64,000 nt of DNA from an uncultured Chloroflexales bacterium. Lineage in GTDB: Bacteria > Chloroflexota > Chloroflexia > Chloroflexales > Chloroflexaceae. The notes below the pieces were generated by a model that did not search any database, was not told where the DNA came from, and saw only the letters and a program-made list of their open reading frames with translations. Below are positions 35,949 to 45,457 of the stretch, piece by piece. The stretch covers positions 223,313 through 287,312 of the forward strand of contig CALGUG010000056.1 in the NCBI GenBank assembly GCA_937902315.1, in the 5' to 3' direction. A program made the position numbers and the translations under genes. How positions within the stretch are numbered: position 1 is the stretch's first letter; the number at the start of each line of letters is the position of its first letter.

Positions 35949-36070
35949 ATTCAACTCGTGTTGCATCGCAACAGAAGCTTTAGATCTCGCCTAAAAACAG
36001 GCTGTCATAGGCTCGGCAATTAGGGGGAAGGCGAGTCGTAGTGTAGAAACAACTTCATCGAGGGAAACGT

Positions 36071-36117
36071 GCAGCAGATCTCCCGAGAGCGTTGGGGCTA
36101 GATCTGCTGCTTTGTTT
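36071..36117 (+). terminator. Terminator after the SorC regulator
   Basis: An 11-bp stem (GCAGCAGATCT / AGATCTGCTGC) with an 18-base loop is followed by TTTGTTT. Confidence 0.8.
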
Positions 36118-36179
36118 ATCAAAGCGCAAGTTCGACAGCGGCCCAGCTTAGCAGCTCTACTCGATTTTACACATCAGAC

Positions 36180-36250
36180 TGACTACGTTGTGTTTTGGCC
36201 TTCGGCAGAGCAAAACATGACAATGGTTGTTGTAAGAGATCTCGCTGGTG
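36180..36250 (+). repeat. Family A remnant next to a pseudogene
   Basis: TTTTGGCCTTCGGCAGAGC and GTTGTAAGAGATCTCGC correspond to the left arm and the start of the hairpin of family A. It lies about 85 bases from the broken 3' end of the surface-protein pseudogene. Confidence 0.5.
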
Positions 36251-36334
36251 AAACTCCGCTTCGTTGTTAACCTCTTCTCGCTTCGCATCTGCTGCGCAAC
36301 GACTGTGTGTTTTGTAGGGCGGCGGAGCGCCGGA

Positions 36335-36983
36335 GTCAGCCTTAAAGACCTCGACCGTACAACCCGAGCAAGCCAAACCGCTCACCTCGTTCGGCGTTGC
36401 GACCGCCAAAGCGGGGTGAGGCTGGTTGTTGTTTGGCACTTCCGCAATGGGCTGCTCGTTTGGCGTAACGCCCTGAGACGCGAAATTCTGGGCTGTGGTG
36501 CCGGTCGCGAGATCGATCCCCAAGGTGCTGATAGCTTCCCGATTCCTCAGCTCGAAGATAGATCGATGCGATTCGTACACTCTGATTTGCAAAGCGTGTC
36601 GTCTGGTTCGGGGCAGCAGGAGAGAACAGCCCAAAACTGAGCCCGGCTTCAAAGTACACATCAGCCATCAGGCGCGCCTCGCGCTGCAAACGTGTCGCAA
36701 GCTCAGTGGGCTGTTCGATGCCACGGTACTCGATGCGAGTCGTATCGAACAACAACGAACCTTCATAGGCAGTGATCGAGCCGGGGTTATCAAGAAAGAT
36801 CTCAAGCTTGAACTTGTTGGGGAGCGTCTCGTCATGCGTGTGGCTCAGGCGTATGCTTGGTTGCGATCGAGCCTGAACGCTCTGAAGGGGAACACTGGAG
36901 CTTAGCAAACATCCGAAGCACAAAATCAGCAGACACAGGCGGTACAGTTTTGGGCCAGAGAGTGGTAGAACAAACTGCATCAT
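36335..36983 (-). pseudogene. Decayed copy of the cohesin-like/beta-helix surface protein
   Basis: The first ~150 codons encode a signal peptide and a cohesin-like domain (FKLEIFLDNPGSITAYEGSL, LLFDTTRIEYRGIEQPTELA). They parallel the N-terminus of the intact protein at 37404-41267. Near 36520-36535 homology jumps to a region that is about 650 residues further on in the intact protein, but in another frame: LGIDLATG, then GVTPNEQPIAEVPNNNQPHP and GLACSGCTVEVFKAD. So a large out-of-frame internal deletion has occurred. The homology stops after FKAD at about 36335. Read in the first frame the ORF ends at 36342 with a nonsense tail. Confidence 0.85.
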
Positions 36984-37189
36984 ACACTGTATACCAAACG
37001 ATAGTCAGCACTTATCGCAAAGCTCTATTGCAACTGGCTCCCTCCCATCGACAAAAGTTTAGAACTCATTAATTATCATGCATAATACAGGCCCTAGTAA
37101 GTCCTATCAAGGGTAAAATGGTCCCTATTCTGATACGTACACTAGCGTCTCAGATCCGCCGATCCCTCTTCTACTTGATCACTTCAGCA

Positions 37190-37262
37190 CTTTGGCGGAG
37201 AGGCTTCTAGCCCCCATTCAGTCCTCAGCGCGTCCGCCTCCGGCTATCAACATCCCGCCCTC
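37190..37262 (-). repeat. Family B repeat, copy 13
   Basis: Reverse copy near consensus: TTTGGCGGAGAGGCTTCTAG, then CAGCGCGTCCGCCTCCGGCT and ATCAACATCCCGCCC. Confidence 0.85.
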
Positions 37263-37343
37263 CCAGACGAGCTGTTATCTGCCCATGGACACACTCACTC
37301 AAAAACATAGCTTTACAAACGGATATTATTTGAACAACACAAA

Positions 37344-37373
37344 ACGAGGTATCGCTTACAGGCGATACCTCGT
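37344..37373 (-). terminator. Terminator of the large surface protein gene
   Basis: A 12-bp perfect stem (ACGAGGTATCGC / GCGATACCTCGT) with a 6-base loop. On the minus strand it runs into TTTTGTGTTG. Confidence 0.88.
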
Positions 37374-37403
37374 CATGTTTTGCGAGCTAGTAGCTTCTAG
37401 AGC

Positions 37404-40400
37404 TTAGGGCTGGCGAACAATTGGCAAATAGACAGTGTAGTCGGGCTGAGACGGAACAGTATAGGTAGGGCTGGGGTTATTGCCGTTATTACCACCATTG
37501 CCGCCACTGCCGCTATTGCCTTGGTTAGTTGGTACAACGGTCGCATTGCCACCGTTCGGGCTGGTCGGTGTTGCAGTAGCATTGCCACCGTTTCCGCCAC
37601 CGTTCGGGCTGGTCGGTGTTGCAGTAGCATTGCCACCGTTTCCGCTACCATTCTGACTGGTCGGTGTTGCTGTTGGTACCGCTGTATCAGTTGCCGTTGC
37701 TGTTGGTACCGCTGTATCGGTCGCTGTTGCTGTTGGTACCGCTGTATCGGTCGGCGTTGCCGTCGGTGTAGCTGTATCGGTCGGCGTTGCTGTTGGTACA
37801 GCAGTATCGGTCGGCGTTGCCGTCGGCGTCGCTGTATCGGTCGGCGTTGCCGTCGGCGTCGCTGTATCGGTCGGCGTTGCCGTCGGCGTCGCTGTATCGG
37901 TCGCTGTTGCCGTCGGCGTCGCTGTATCGGTCGGCGTTGCCGTTGGTGTAGCTGTATCGGTCGGCGTTGCCGTCGGTGTAGCTGTATCGGTCGGCGTTGC
38001 CGTCGGTGTCGCTGTATCGGTCGGCGTTGCCGTCGGTGTTGCTGTCGGCGGCGGCGTGAGATCCTCAGTCAAGGTCACCAGATAGTCATCGACCTTATAG
38101 GTCATCGGCCCATTAGTAACGCTCGAAGAGGCATAGAAACGCATGCCGAACGAACCGGCCCGCTGCAGGTTTGCAGTGTTGCTTGTGCCTTGGAAGTGCC
38201 AAGTCGTCGGCTCCGGCTGACTCACATCCCAAACCCGCATCTTCAAAGTGGTGGGGTTGGTGCCCGATACAAGGAAGCGAACGCGCAAGGACTTGCTGGG
38301 CGCATAAGTCAGATCGGGTACTTTCACTTCGCTTCCCGTAGCGGTCTCGGTACCATCGATGACACTCATTACTTGCACAAAGACATCGCCGTTGCTTGCG
38401 ACACGCACCTTGCCGCGATACTCGTTATTGAGCGATACGCGGCGCGCCGCCAGATAGATAAAGGCGTTGGTCGAGCCACTCGCTGCCTGAGGCAGAGCAT
38501 TTAGCTTAAAGGTCACCAAGTTCTCGGTGTCGCGCGCCGCAGAGCTAAGCAGGTAAGCCCAGTGAGTGCGTCCCGCTGGCACCACCACCGAACCTACACC
38601 ACTGCTGGCGGTGAAGACTGGATTATTCGGATCAGAGAAGGTGTAAACACCACCGGTCTTGCTCTGAGCCCACTTGGTCGATGCGTTGGTCGCAAAGTCA
38701 TCTCGCCCATAGATCGTGCCCACGGGCGCGGGGGCGCTAGCGGTCGTAATACGGTTGAGCGAAAACTCGGAGGTATTGCTCAAGGTATCGGTAGCCGTAG
38801 CGGTAACATACTCGCCGACGTTCAGGCTCGCCGTCAGCGGAATGGTGATCGCAAACTGGCCATCGGGGCCTGCCAGACCGCTCGCCAAGAAGGTTTTGCC
38901 CTCGCCGTAGGTATTAGCAGCGGCGCTTGTCTGAATATCAGCCTTAAAGACTTCAACCACACAGTCGGCACAGGCTAAACCAGTTACCTCATTGGGGGTT
39001 ACGCTCACCAATGCCGGGTGGGGCAGGTTGTTGTTCGGTGGTTCGCTTGTAAGGTATTGTTCATTGGGATTAACCCCGTGGACGGTGAAGTCTACTGGCT
39101 TGGAACCTGTAGAGACCGAACCAAGGTCGATACCCAAATTGGTATTGTTGTAGATCGAGTTCTGGCTGATTCGGTTATGAACATTACCGCCCGATTTACT
39201 AGCGAAATGGACGCCAACCGGGTTATTCGCGATCACATTGGCGAAGATGTAGTTATCGTGCGCACGAGCGTAGCCGCGAATACCAGCGCGAGCGTTCGGA
39301 ACAGAGACAGGGTTGTTGGCCGAATAAGGCGTGACGCCGATGTAGTTGTAGGCGATGATGTGATTGGTCGAATCTTCAGAGAGCTCGATACCACCCTCTT
39401 GGTTGTTACCAATCACGTTATACATCACCACATTGTAGTGAGCCTCATCCTCAAGGTGAATACCGCTACCACCGTTGCGGTACTTTGTTTGATTGCTGCC
39501 TGTGGTAGCGCCTTCGTTCACACCGATATAGTTATTAATGATCTGGTTATAATTGACGTAAGGTGCGTGCGAAATCTCGATGCCCGAACGCAGGTTGCCC
39601 GCCATCCAGTTGCGCTGGCCTTCGGCTAGACCACCAATAATGTTGTAGGACGAGCCTTTGTTAATATCGACACCGTGGATTTTATTTTCCAGCTGCCTTT
39701 GGCCGTCTGGGGACATACCGAAGATGTTGTTATAGACAACATTGTAATCGGTGCCAACGCTGGTGGTATAGAAGCCGGAGCCCGGGCTGCCCGAGAAGAC
39801 GTTACGGTCGGCTAGGTTAACATCGCCAACTTGAGTGTGCGACGCACCAGAGTCGACCAAGAACGCGCCGTGAACGTTCTCGACGCGGATCGATGATTTA
39901 TAAGTTCCTGCTGCATTGGTACCAATAAAGCTACCTACAACTTTATTACCCACCGCATTGGAACCTGAGACAACCACCGCGCGCCACATATCGTAGATCG
40001 CAATACCCCGTAACACATTACCGCCGCTGGTGATGGTAAATACCGGGTACTGTAACGGCCCCTTCTTGGTGCTCGCACTGCCCTGAGTTGTTGTGCCGAT
40101 GCCTTGACCACGCACCTGAATGCGTATCACCGCATTGCTGAAGGTGGGGTGAGTATTAACAGCCGAGCCCGGCTGCGTATAACCATCGATAATCACCGGG
40201 CCGCTCAAGCTATTGATAGTGGGCAAACGTCCCGTTACTTGAATATCGACAGCTTGGTTGACCGCCTGGGGGATATTAAAGTGAATGTAATCTAAGCCGC
40301 GATGGTAGTTCGCCTCGTTGATGGCGGCGCGCAGCGTACAAACCCCAGCAGCGGTTGCACAAATACCATCGCCCTTATTGGCATCATCGGCATCGCCGGT

Positions 40401-41267
40401 GCTATTGACCACAAAGGTCAAAGGCGTTGTGCTACCTGGCGTGGAGCTCGCCGCCCGATAGTTCGCAACGATCGTCTGAATATCGCGAATATCGATACAG
40501 CCGTCGCTATTGACGTCATACATCTCTTCGCCAGAAACATCACATGGGGCAAGATTCGAACGAACACGCTCCCAAGCGAGGACGGCCTCAGCAGTGTCGG
40601 CGCCATCAACAGCGGTATCGCCCGTCAGATCAAGCTGATCAGGGGCGGGGGTTTGGGCGGTTCCAGGAGTGAGCGCCCAAGGAGCATTTGGCAGTGGCGA
40701 GATAGCAGCGCTTGTAGGCGCAACCGTCACTACACCTTGAATAGTTCCATTCGAAACACTGACGGGATCCCCATTGGCATTCACAAAACGCCAGCTATTG
40801 AGTGCAATAGGATACTTGCCCTCGCTTAGAGGGCGCAAGGAAACAGTCGCAAGCGTAACACTCGTTAGACTACGAAGGCGAGGGTTAGGCTCCGTTTCGG
40901 AATAGAGCGCCATAGCAACGCCCTCTTCCAAATGCATATAAGGCACAACTGCGCCGTCACGACCGAGATCAGTTACCAGTTCTTCGGGCTGATCAAGGCC
41001 AACGAGCTCAAATGAATTTGTATCAAAGAGGATAACACCCTCATAACCCGCGACCGAACCAGGGTTATCGAGCACAACATCAACTGAAATCGTATCGTCT
41101 ACAGTGGTAGTAGAGGGAACAACAATTCGAATAGAGGGTTGTGTCTGAGCACTGGCAGTGGCGATCGGTCCGACAAACTCAGATAGAGTTAGTGCAGCAA
41201 TAGCAACTATACAAAAAACTGCCTTCTGTAGTACCCATCGAGAGTATGAAGGGCGAGACTGCCTCAT
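37404..41267 (-). CDS. Large secreted surface protein: cohesin-like, dockerin-like, CSLREA, beta-helix, YLPIVR tail
   Basis: 1287 residues. A signal peptide (about 1-43) precedes a cohesin-like domain (45-165). A dockerin-like pair of Ca2+ loops follows (about 205-270: DLTGDTAVDGADTAEAVLAW and DVNSDGCIDIRDIQTIVANY). Then come a CSLREA-type motif (CTLRAAINEAN), a right-handed beta-helix region (about 310-730), a beta-sandwich, and a lectin/glucanase-like domain (about 860-1065). The tail has 12 copies of a PTATPTDTAT decapeptide, a Gly/Asn-rich stretch and DYTVYLPIVRQP. The ATG at 41267 follows GGAG by 6 bases. It probably acts on, or binds, extracellular polysaccharide; no catalytic residues are identified. 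Confidence 0.88.
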   Translation of the reverse strand: MRQSRPSYSRWVLQKAVFCIVAIAALTLSEFVGPIATASAQTQPSIRIVVPSTTTVDDTISVDVVLDNPGSVAGYEGVILFDTNSFELVGLDQPEELVTDLGRDGAVVPYMHLEEGVAMALYSETEPNPRLRSLTSVTLATVSLRPLSEGKYPIALNSWRFVNANGDPVSVSNGTIQGVVTVAPTSAAISPLPNAPWALTPGTAQTPAPDQLDLTGDTAVDGADTAEAVLAWERVRSNLAPCDVSGEEMYDVNSDGCIDIRDIQTIVANYRAASSTPGSTTPLTFVVNSTGDADDANKGDGICATAAGVCTLRAAINEANYHRGLDYIHFNIPQAVNQAVDIQVTGRLPTINSLSGPVIIDGYTQPGSAVNTHPTFSNAVIRIQVRGQGIGTTTQGSASTKKGPLQYPVFTITSGGNVLRGIAIYDMWRAVVVSGSNAVGNKVVGSFIGTNAAGTYKSSIRVENVHGAFLVDSGASHTQVGDVNLADRNVFSGSPGSGFYTTSVGTDYNVVYNNIFGMSPDGQRQLENKIHGVDINKGSSYNIIGGLAEGQRNWMAGNLRSGIEISHAPYVNYNQIINNYIGVNEGATTGSNQTKYRNGGSGIHLEDEAHYNVVMYNVIGNNQEGGIELSEDSTNHIIAYNYIGVTPYSANNPVSVPNARAGIRGYARAHDNYIFANVIANNPVGVHFASKSGGNVHNRISQNSIYNNTNLGIDLGSVSTGSKPVDFTVHGVNPNEQYLTSEPPNNNLPHPALVSVTPNEVTGLACADCVVEVFKADIQTSAAANTYGEGKTFLASGLAGPDGQFAITIPLTASLNVGEYVTATATDTLSNTSEFSLNRITTASAPAPVGTIYGRDDFATNASTKWAQSKTGGVYTFSDPNNPVFTASSGVGSVVVPAGRTHWAYLLSSAARDTENLVTFKLNALPQAASGSTNAFIYLAARRVSLNNEYRGKVRVASNGDVFVQVMSVIDGTETATGSEVKVPDLTYAPSKSLRVRFLVSGTNPTTLKMRVWDVSQPEPTTWHFQGTSNTANLQRAGSFGMRFYASSSVTNGPMTYKVDDYLVTLTEDLTPPPTATPTATPTDTATPTATPTDTATPTATPTDTATPTATPTDTATPTATATDTATPTATPTDTATPTATPTDTATPTATPTDTAVPTATPTDTATPTATPTDTAVPTATATDTAVPTATATDTAVPTATPTSQNGSGNGGNATATPTSPNGGGNGGNATATPTSPNGGNATVVPTNQGNSGSGGNGGNNGNNPSPTYTVPSQPDYTVYLPIVRQP
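37667..38045 (-). repeat. 30-bp coding tandem repeat (PTATPTDTAT)
   Basis: Twelve full and one partial copy of a 30-bp unit, in frame within the large surface protein. Units vary by P/A and T/V changes. Two ~51-bp repeats encoding a Gly/Asn-rich NATATPTSPNGG unit follow at about 37546-37650. Confidence 0.9.
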
Positions 41268-42144
41268 AGAATTCTCCAATAGGTCTATCTTATATCCTCA
41301 AATGAGTCTATAAAGATAGGCTAGAACGAATGACGACGATTACAGGTAAGAGTTGAAACGAGACCTAAGGTCTAGTACAGTCACAAGAAGTTTTGTAGCA
41401 AGGGCCACAGATGGTACTGTTTTCCTTATAAGTAGCTAAGAGCAGGACAGCTGAGCTACATGTTAGGCCAAAGACGTCTTCGTAACACTCGCTATATACG
41501 CAACCTAGATGTATTGCAAAATAATGCTTTTAGATAACAAGAGCTTTATATAAAGACAATCCGTTGGGTATGAATACAAGCTATTCTCCTCCTTGAAAAT
41601 ATCTTTAAATTCTCTCATCGGGCACCAATCACAACAGCATTCTTAAATGACTTTTAAGCTGTAGGGCGGCATGAACAACAAATCAATGACAGTACAAAAG
41701 CATTAAGAATGTAGCAATTACCTTTAAAACACTATGACAGATACTACCGATAACGTGTAAGGTTGTCAATATACTTATTTCGTTAAATATTGATTAAAAT
41801 AACTATTTACTTAGTTTCAGGAGCATTGATAGCATCACTAGGGGAAACCCATCTGAAGCCTAAACTATGGCATGTAGAAAAGATGCCAGAAAAACACAAA
41901 TTTTCTTAGTGAAGAAGTTGCCGATCATTATTCAAGCAACTTTATAGACTTAGGTCACATAATACAAAGATAGTGAATAAATATGTAACAGGTTGCTAGC
42001 CCGCCTAACGGATGTTATGCCTCATTTGACTCACTCGTTTCTCCACAAACCATAAAGCACAATATATGCCAGAAATCTTTGTCAAAAAGCTTGTATAATC
42101 TCTGCATCCGTCTTTCTACTAACCACCGATGATGTGGAGGAACA
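41268..42144. other. Long AT-rich divergent intergenic region
   Basis: About 880 bases with no supportable gene and no family A or B copy. Two small hairpins lie close together (GGGGAAACCC at about 41841 and GGCAT...ATGCC at about 41869-41887), not matched to a known riboswitch. TTGTATAAT at 42091-42099 is a -10-like box 46 bases before the oxidoreductase start. Confidence 0.45.
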
Positions 42145-43155
42145 ATGTCGTTAGTAAGAGTAGCCTTAGTGGGCTGTGGAATTATTAGTGAAGTTCACAT
42201 TCGTGCCTATAAACAGCATGCCGATCGCGCTAAGATTGTTGTGTGCTGCGACATCGATGAAAACAAAGCACGCGACCGCGCCGCGTTGGTGGGCGATGCT
42301 CGTGCCACGACCAATCTAGCGGAAGTGCTCGCTGACCCCAATATAGATGCGATCGAGGTCTGTACACCTCACCACCTCCACACCGATATTGTCGTCGCTG
42401 CCGCCAAAGCCGGTAAGCACATTATGTGTCAAAAGCCGCTGGCTAAGACGATCGAAGAATGTGACCAGATGATTAACGCTGCCCGTGAGGCGGGCGTCAC
42501 CCTCTTCTATGGCGAAACAAACTATACCCTGCCTTCTGTACAGAAAGCCAAGCAACTAATTGAAGAAGGGCTCATCGGACGCTTAGTGGGCCTGCAGGTC
42601 ACCTATGCCCACTGGCAGGGCGGCGAATACCTTTCCACCGCTTGGCGCTACGATCCACGCATCAGTGGCGGCGGCCAACTGCTTGATGGCGGCATCCACT
42701 ATATTGCAATGATGCTAGCAGTGGGCGGGCCGATCACTAGCGTAAGCTGTTTTAGCCAGCGTTTCCGGCCAGAGCTAGGCGGCGAAGATACTGCCGTGCT
42801 CAATGCTCGCTTTGAGGGAGGGCACCTGGGGTCGCTCTTTTCGACGCAAGCTGCAGGTGTGTGGTTCCCAAATTCGCCATTTGTGGCCTTTGGAACCGAA
42901 GGAATCTTAACGATTGGAGGCAGCCACGGACCATTAGCGCTCCACCGCCCAGACCAAAAAGATGGCCCCGAAGTACTTATCAAAGAGGCTCCCCACCCCT
43001 TCGTAGCTATGACGGGCAGCTTTCTCGACTGCGTCTGCGATGGCAAGCCTAACATCTCGCCGGGCGAAGTCGGGCGCGAAAGTCTACGCGTAGTCTTAGC
43101 GGCCTATAAGTCTGTTCAAGAGAAACGCGAAATCGAAGTCGCCCACCAATGGTAG
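42145..43155 (+). CDS. Gfo/Idh/MocA-family NAD(P)-dependent oxidoreductase
   Basis: 336 residues. An N-terminal Rossmann fold has ALVGCGIISEVHIRAY (G10-x-G12) and TPHHLHTD. The family EKP motif appears as Q96-K97-P98 (CQKPLAKT), keeping the catalytic lysine. The C-terminal alpha/beta domain contains D181-GGIH185, the usual Asp/His pair. Such enzymes oxidise or reduce sugars, inositols or biliverdin-like compounds; the substrate is not evident. The ATG has GGAGG 5 bases upstream. A strong hairpin follows. Confidence 0.93.
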   Translation: MSLVRVALVGCGIISEVHIRAYKQHADRAKIVVCCDIDENKARDRAALVGDARATTNLAEVLADPNIDAIEVCTPHHLHTDIVVAAAKAGKHIMCQKPLAKTIEECDQMINAAREAGVTLFYGETNYTLPSVQKAKQLIEEGLIGRLVGLQVTYAHWQGGEYLSTAWRYDPRISGGGQLLDGGIHYIAMMLAVGGPITSVSCFSQRFRPELGGEDTAVLNARFEGGHLGSLFSTQAAGVWFPNSPFVAFGTEGILTIGGSHGPLALHRPDQKDGPEVLIKEAPHPFVAMTGSFLDCVCDGKPNISPGEVGRESLRVVLAAYKSVQEKREIEVAHQW

Positions 43156-43242
43156 TCACACAGATTACTAACAACGTTCGTTAGTCTATGTGCCATCTCA
43201 GCAACGCATAAGGCTTACAAACGCCCCTAAACGAAACTGTTA

Positions 43243-43272
43243 TGAGAATGCTGTTTAAAAACAGCATTCTCA
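43243..43272 (+). terminator. Terminator after the Gfo/Idh/MocA gene
   Basis: A 14-bp perfect stem (TGAGAATGCTGTTT / AAACAGCATTCTCA) with a 2-base spacer, 88 bases after the stop. The following 43273-43662 is AT-rich with nothing else recognised. Confidence 0.75.
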
Positions 43273-43662
43273 ACTTATACTAAGAAATCAGTTTCATTCC
43301 ATCTGTCGCGTCCAAATATCTCCTAGTTAGCATAATAGCAGCTTTAAGTTTTTAGAAATATATTGTATTAAACAAATATTAAACAACATAAAACACAAAT
43401 ACTATTTAGTCTAACCTGAGGTGTTACTGCTTGGATATTATAAAGTTGTATACTGGAAACTGAGAGGCTGCCATAGAACAAAGATAGCTTGTTCTCAAGC
43501 CGAAAAAGCCTTGACACAGCCTAGCCCTTAGCGTAGTATATATTTATCAACTTTATCATAATATATATCTTTAACATTCTTTAATTTTTTCGTATCTAAA
43601 GAGTTTTTGTGCATTTATCCTATCCTGCATCACTTCCCACAGTTTTGATCTAGGAGTACCTT

Positions 43663-44946
43663 GTGACAACCGATTTCGCTTCAGGCAACAACTTGTCAGC
43701 ACAACTCGAAGAACTTCGCCGACAAAACGAACTATTACAGCAAGAGCTCGCAGAGCTGCGTCAACAGTACACAACAGCCCAGATAAACCTAGAACGTTAT
43801 CAGAGCGCTCTCGAACTAGCTGATGTAGGCTATTGGGAATGTGATCTCACAACTCAAGAATTTGTGTTCAACGAGGGTTTTTACAAGATCTACCGAACGA
43901 GTCTCGAACAGATGGGGAGTTATCGTATTAACGTACTTGATTACTCAAGTATGTTTGTACATCCTGCTGATCGAGAGTGGGTTAATCTCAACATCCAAAA
44001 ATCGCTCACTACCTTTGATCCTGACTTCCGCCTAGAGCATCGCGTCATTTTTGGTGATGGTAGTGAGGGCATTGTATTAGTCACATTCCGCATCGTACGT
44101 GACGAACAGAACAACCCAATTCTTCAATTTGGAGTATGTCAAGACGTCACGGAGATCAAACGGCGCGAGTATGAGTTGAGACGCTTTGCTGCCATTCTCG
44201 AGCAAGCAAATGACTTCGTAGCCATTATCGACACTGAAGGTAATCCCAATTATATCAATCCTGCAGGGAAGGCTCTATTACACCTAGAAAATAGCGAGCT
44301 TAAAGATATAACGATTACCACCTTCTTCCCCGAAGAGCATCACGCCCAGCTCGAAGCCATTATTTCAGCAACTATTAGAGAGGGAGCTTGGAGCGGAGAA
44401 ACCTTCCTGCGCAATAGCGAGGGCATCCACATACCTGTTTGGCTCATCTTGATCACCCATCGCGATCTCGATGGATCGATCGCTTTTATCTCTGCCATCG
44501 CACGCGACCTAACACCAATCAAACAAACAGAAGAAGCCCTTCGCCAAAACATCGCCCAAGAAGAGCAGCTTCGCGCCCAACAAGCGACCCTTCGCGAGCT
44601 ATCGACGCCGCTTATTCCGCTTACCGACAACTTGGTCGTTATGCCGATCGTGGGCACGATCGATAGCGCTCGCGCCCAACAAATTATGGAAGTGCTGCTC
44701 GAAGGTATCAGTACCTACGGCTCAGAGATCGCAATTCTCGATATTACTGGCGTGAGAGTCATCGACACCCAAGTCGCCGATGGCCTTATTCGCGCCGCTC
44801 AAGCAGCCCGCTTGTTAGGCTCTGAAGTCATTTTGACAGGTATCAGCCCTGAAGTAGCACAAACCCTTGTACACCTCGCGATCGATCTATCGGGTATCGT
44901 AACCTACCGCGATCTGCGCGACTGTTTTTCGCACCTCTTCTCTTAA
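43663..44946 (+). CDS. PAS-PAS-STAS signalling protein (RsbR-like), first of a tandem pair
   Basis: 427 residues. A coiled coil (about 10-45) precedes PAS 1 (about 48-165: LELADVGYWECDL, SMFVHPADREW). PAS 2 follows (about 170-285: ILEQANDFVAIIDTEGNPNY). Then a linker helix and a STAS domain (about 305-427). ILDITGVRVIDTQVAD carries Thr362 and Thr369, candidate phosphorylation sites as in stressosome RsbR proteins. GTG start with TAGGAG 6 bases upstream. The downstream neighbour is a paralogue of identical length whose STAS domain is nearly the same, while the PAS domains differ. It probably senses a separate cue for the same output. Confidence 0.88.
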   Translation: MTTDFASGNNLSAQLEELRRQNELLQQELAELRQQYTTAQINLERYQSALELADVGYWECDLTTQEFVFNEGFYKIYRTSLEQMGSYRINVLDYSSMFVHPADREWVNLNIQKSLTTFDPDFRLEHRVIFGDGSEGIVLVTFRIVRDEQNNPILQFGVCQDVTEIKRREYELRRFAAILEQANDFVAIIDTEGNPNYINPAGKALLHLENSELKDITITTFFPEEHHAQLEAIISATIREGAWSGETFLRNSEGIHIPVWLILITHRDLDGSIAFISAIARDLTPIKQTEEALRQNIAQEEQLRAQQATLRELSTPLIPLTDNLVVMPIVGTIDSARAQQIMEVLLEGISTYGSEIAILDITGVRVIDTQVADGLIRAAQAARLLGSEVILTGISPEVAQTLVHLAIDLSGIVTYRDLRDCFSHLFS

Positions 44947-44981
44947 GGGCCTAACTCTGGCCTAAACAAACAGGCAACAAC

Positions 44982-45025
44982 GAAATGAAAGCTCCTCTGT
45001 TGGCCAACAGAGGAGCTTTCATTTC
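44982..45025 (+). terminator. 44-bp perfect palindrome between the two PAS-STAS genes
   Basis: GAAATGAAAGCTCCTCTGTT (44982-45001) plus GG mirrors exactly to 45025, giving 22-bp arms without a mismatch around TTGG/CCAA. It lies 35 bases after the first gene and probably terminates it. No T run follows. Confidence 0.75.
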
Positions 45026-45035
45026 AACGCATAAT

Positions 45036-45113
45036 GCTGGCGGAAAACACGTTTACCTACAAAAAAGGCCTAACCGCGTCCGCCTACGGCTACCAACATC
45101 CCGCCCGCCCATT
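45036..45113 (-). repeat. Family B repeat, copy 14 (AACCGCGTCC subtype)
   Basis: Reverse copy: CTGGCGGAAAACACG, diverged middle, TAACCGCGTCCGCCTACGGC and TACCAACATCCCGCCC. The following 45114-45457 is very AT-rich with nothing else recognised. Confidence 0.7.
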
Positions 45114-45457
45114 CAGCTGGATAACACGCGCCTAACAGTTCTCTGCCCAATCACATATTCCAATATTGTTAAAAAATACATAAATTCATACTATATAGCC
45201 TCAAAATCTTATTATTCGCTCTAAAAACCTGCATACAAAAACTTTTAATATATTTGAATCACAAATCAATCAAGATTACTTTACAAACAATCTGGGTGAT
45301 TCTGCTTCATATAGCTTTCGAAATCTTAAAAAAATAAATCCTTTTTTAGCTTCTTTTCTTTCGTACAGAATATTGACAATTCAAATAATTATTTGTACTA
45401 TAAGTTTTAATCAATTTAACACTCAAAAAGCACATCTTAACTGTGAGGGAGGGTCTC

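Noticed and set aside
36167..36661. A separate 164-codon gene beside the broken surface protein
   Set aside because: Its similarity to the middle of the intact surface protein shows it is the shifted continuation of the pseudogene.
41831..41890. A possible riboswitch (GGGGAAACCC and GGCAT...ATGCC hairpins)
   Set aside because: The conserved cores of c-di-GMP, c-di-AMP and cobalamin riboswitches are absent.
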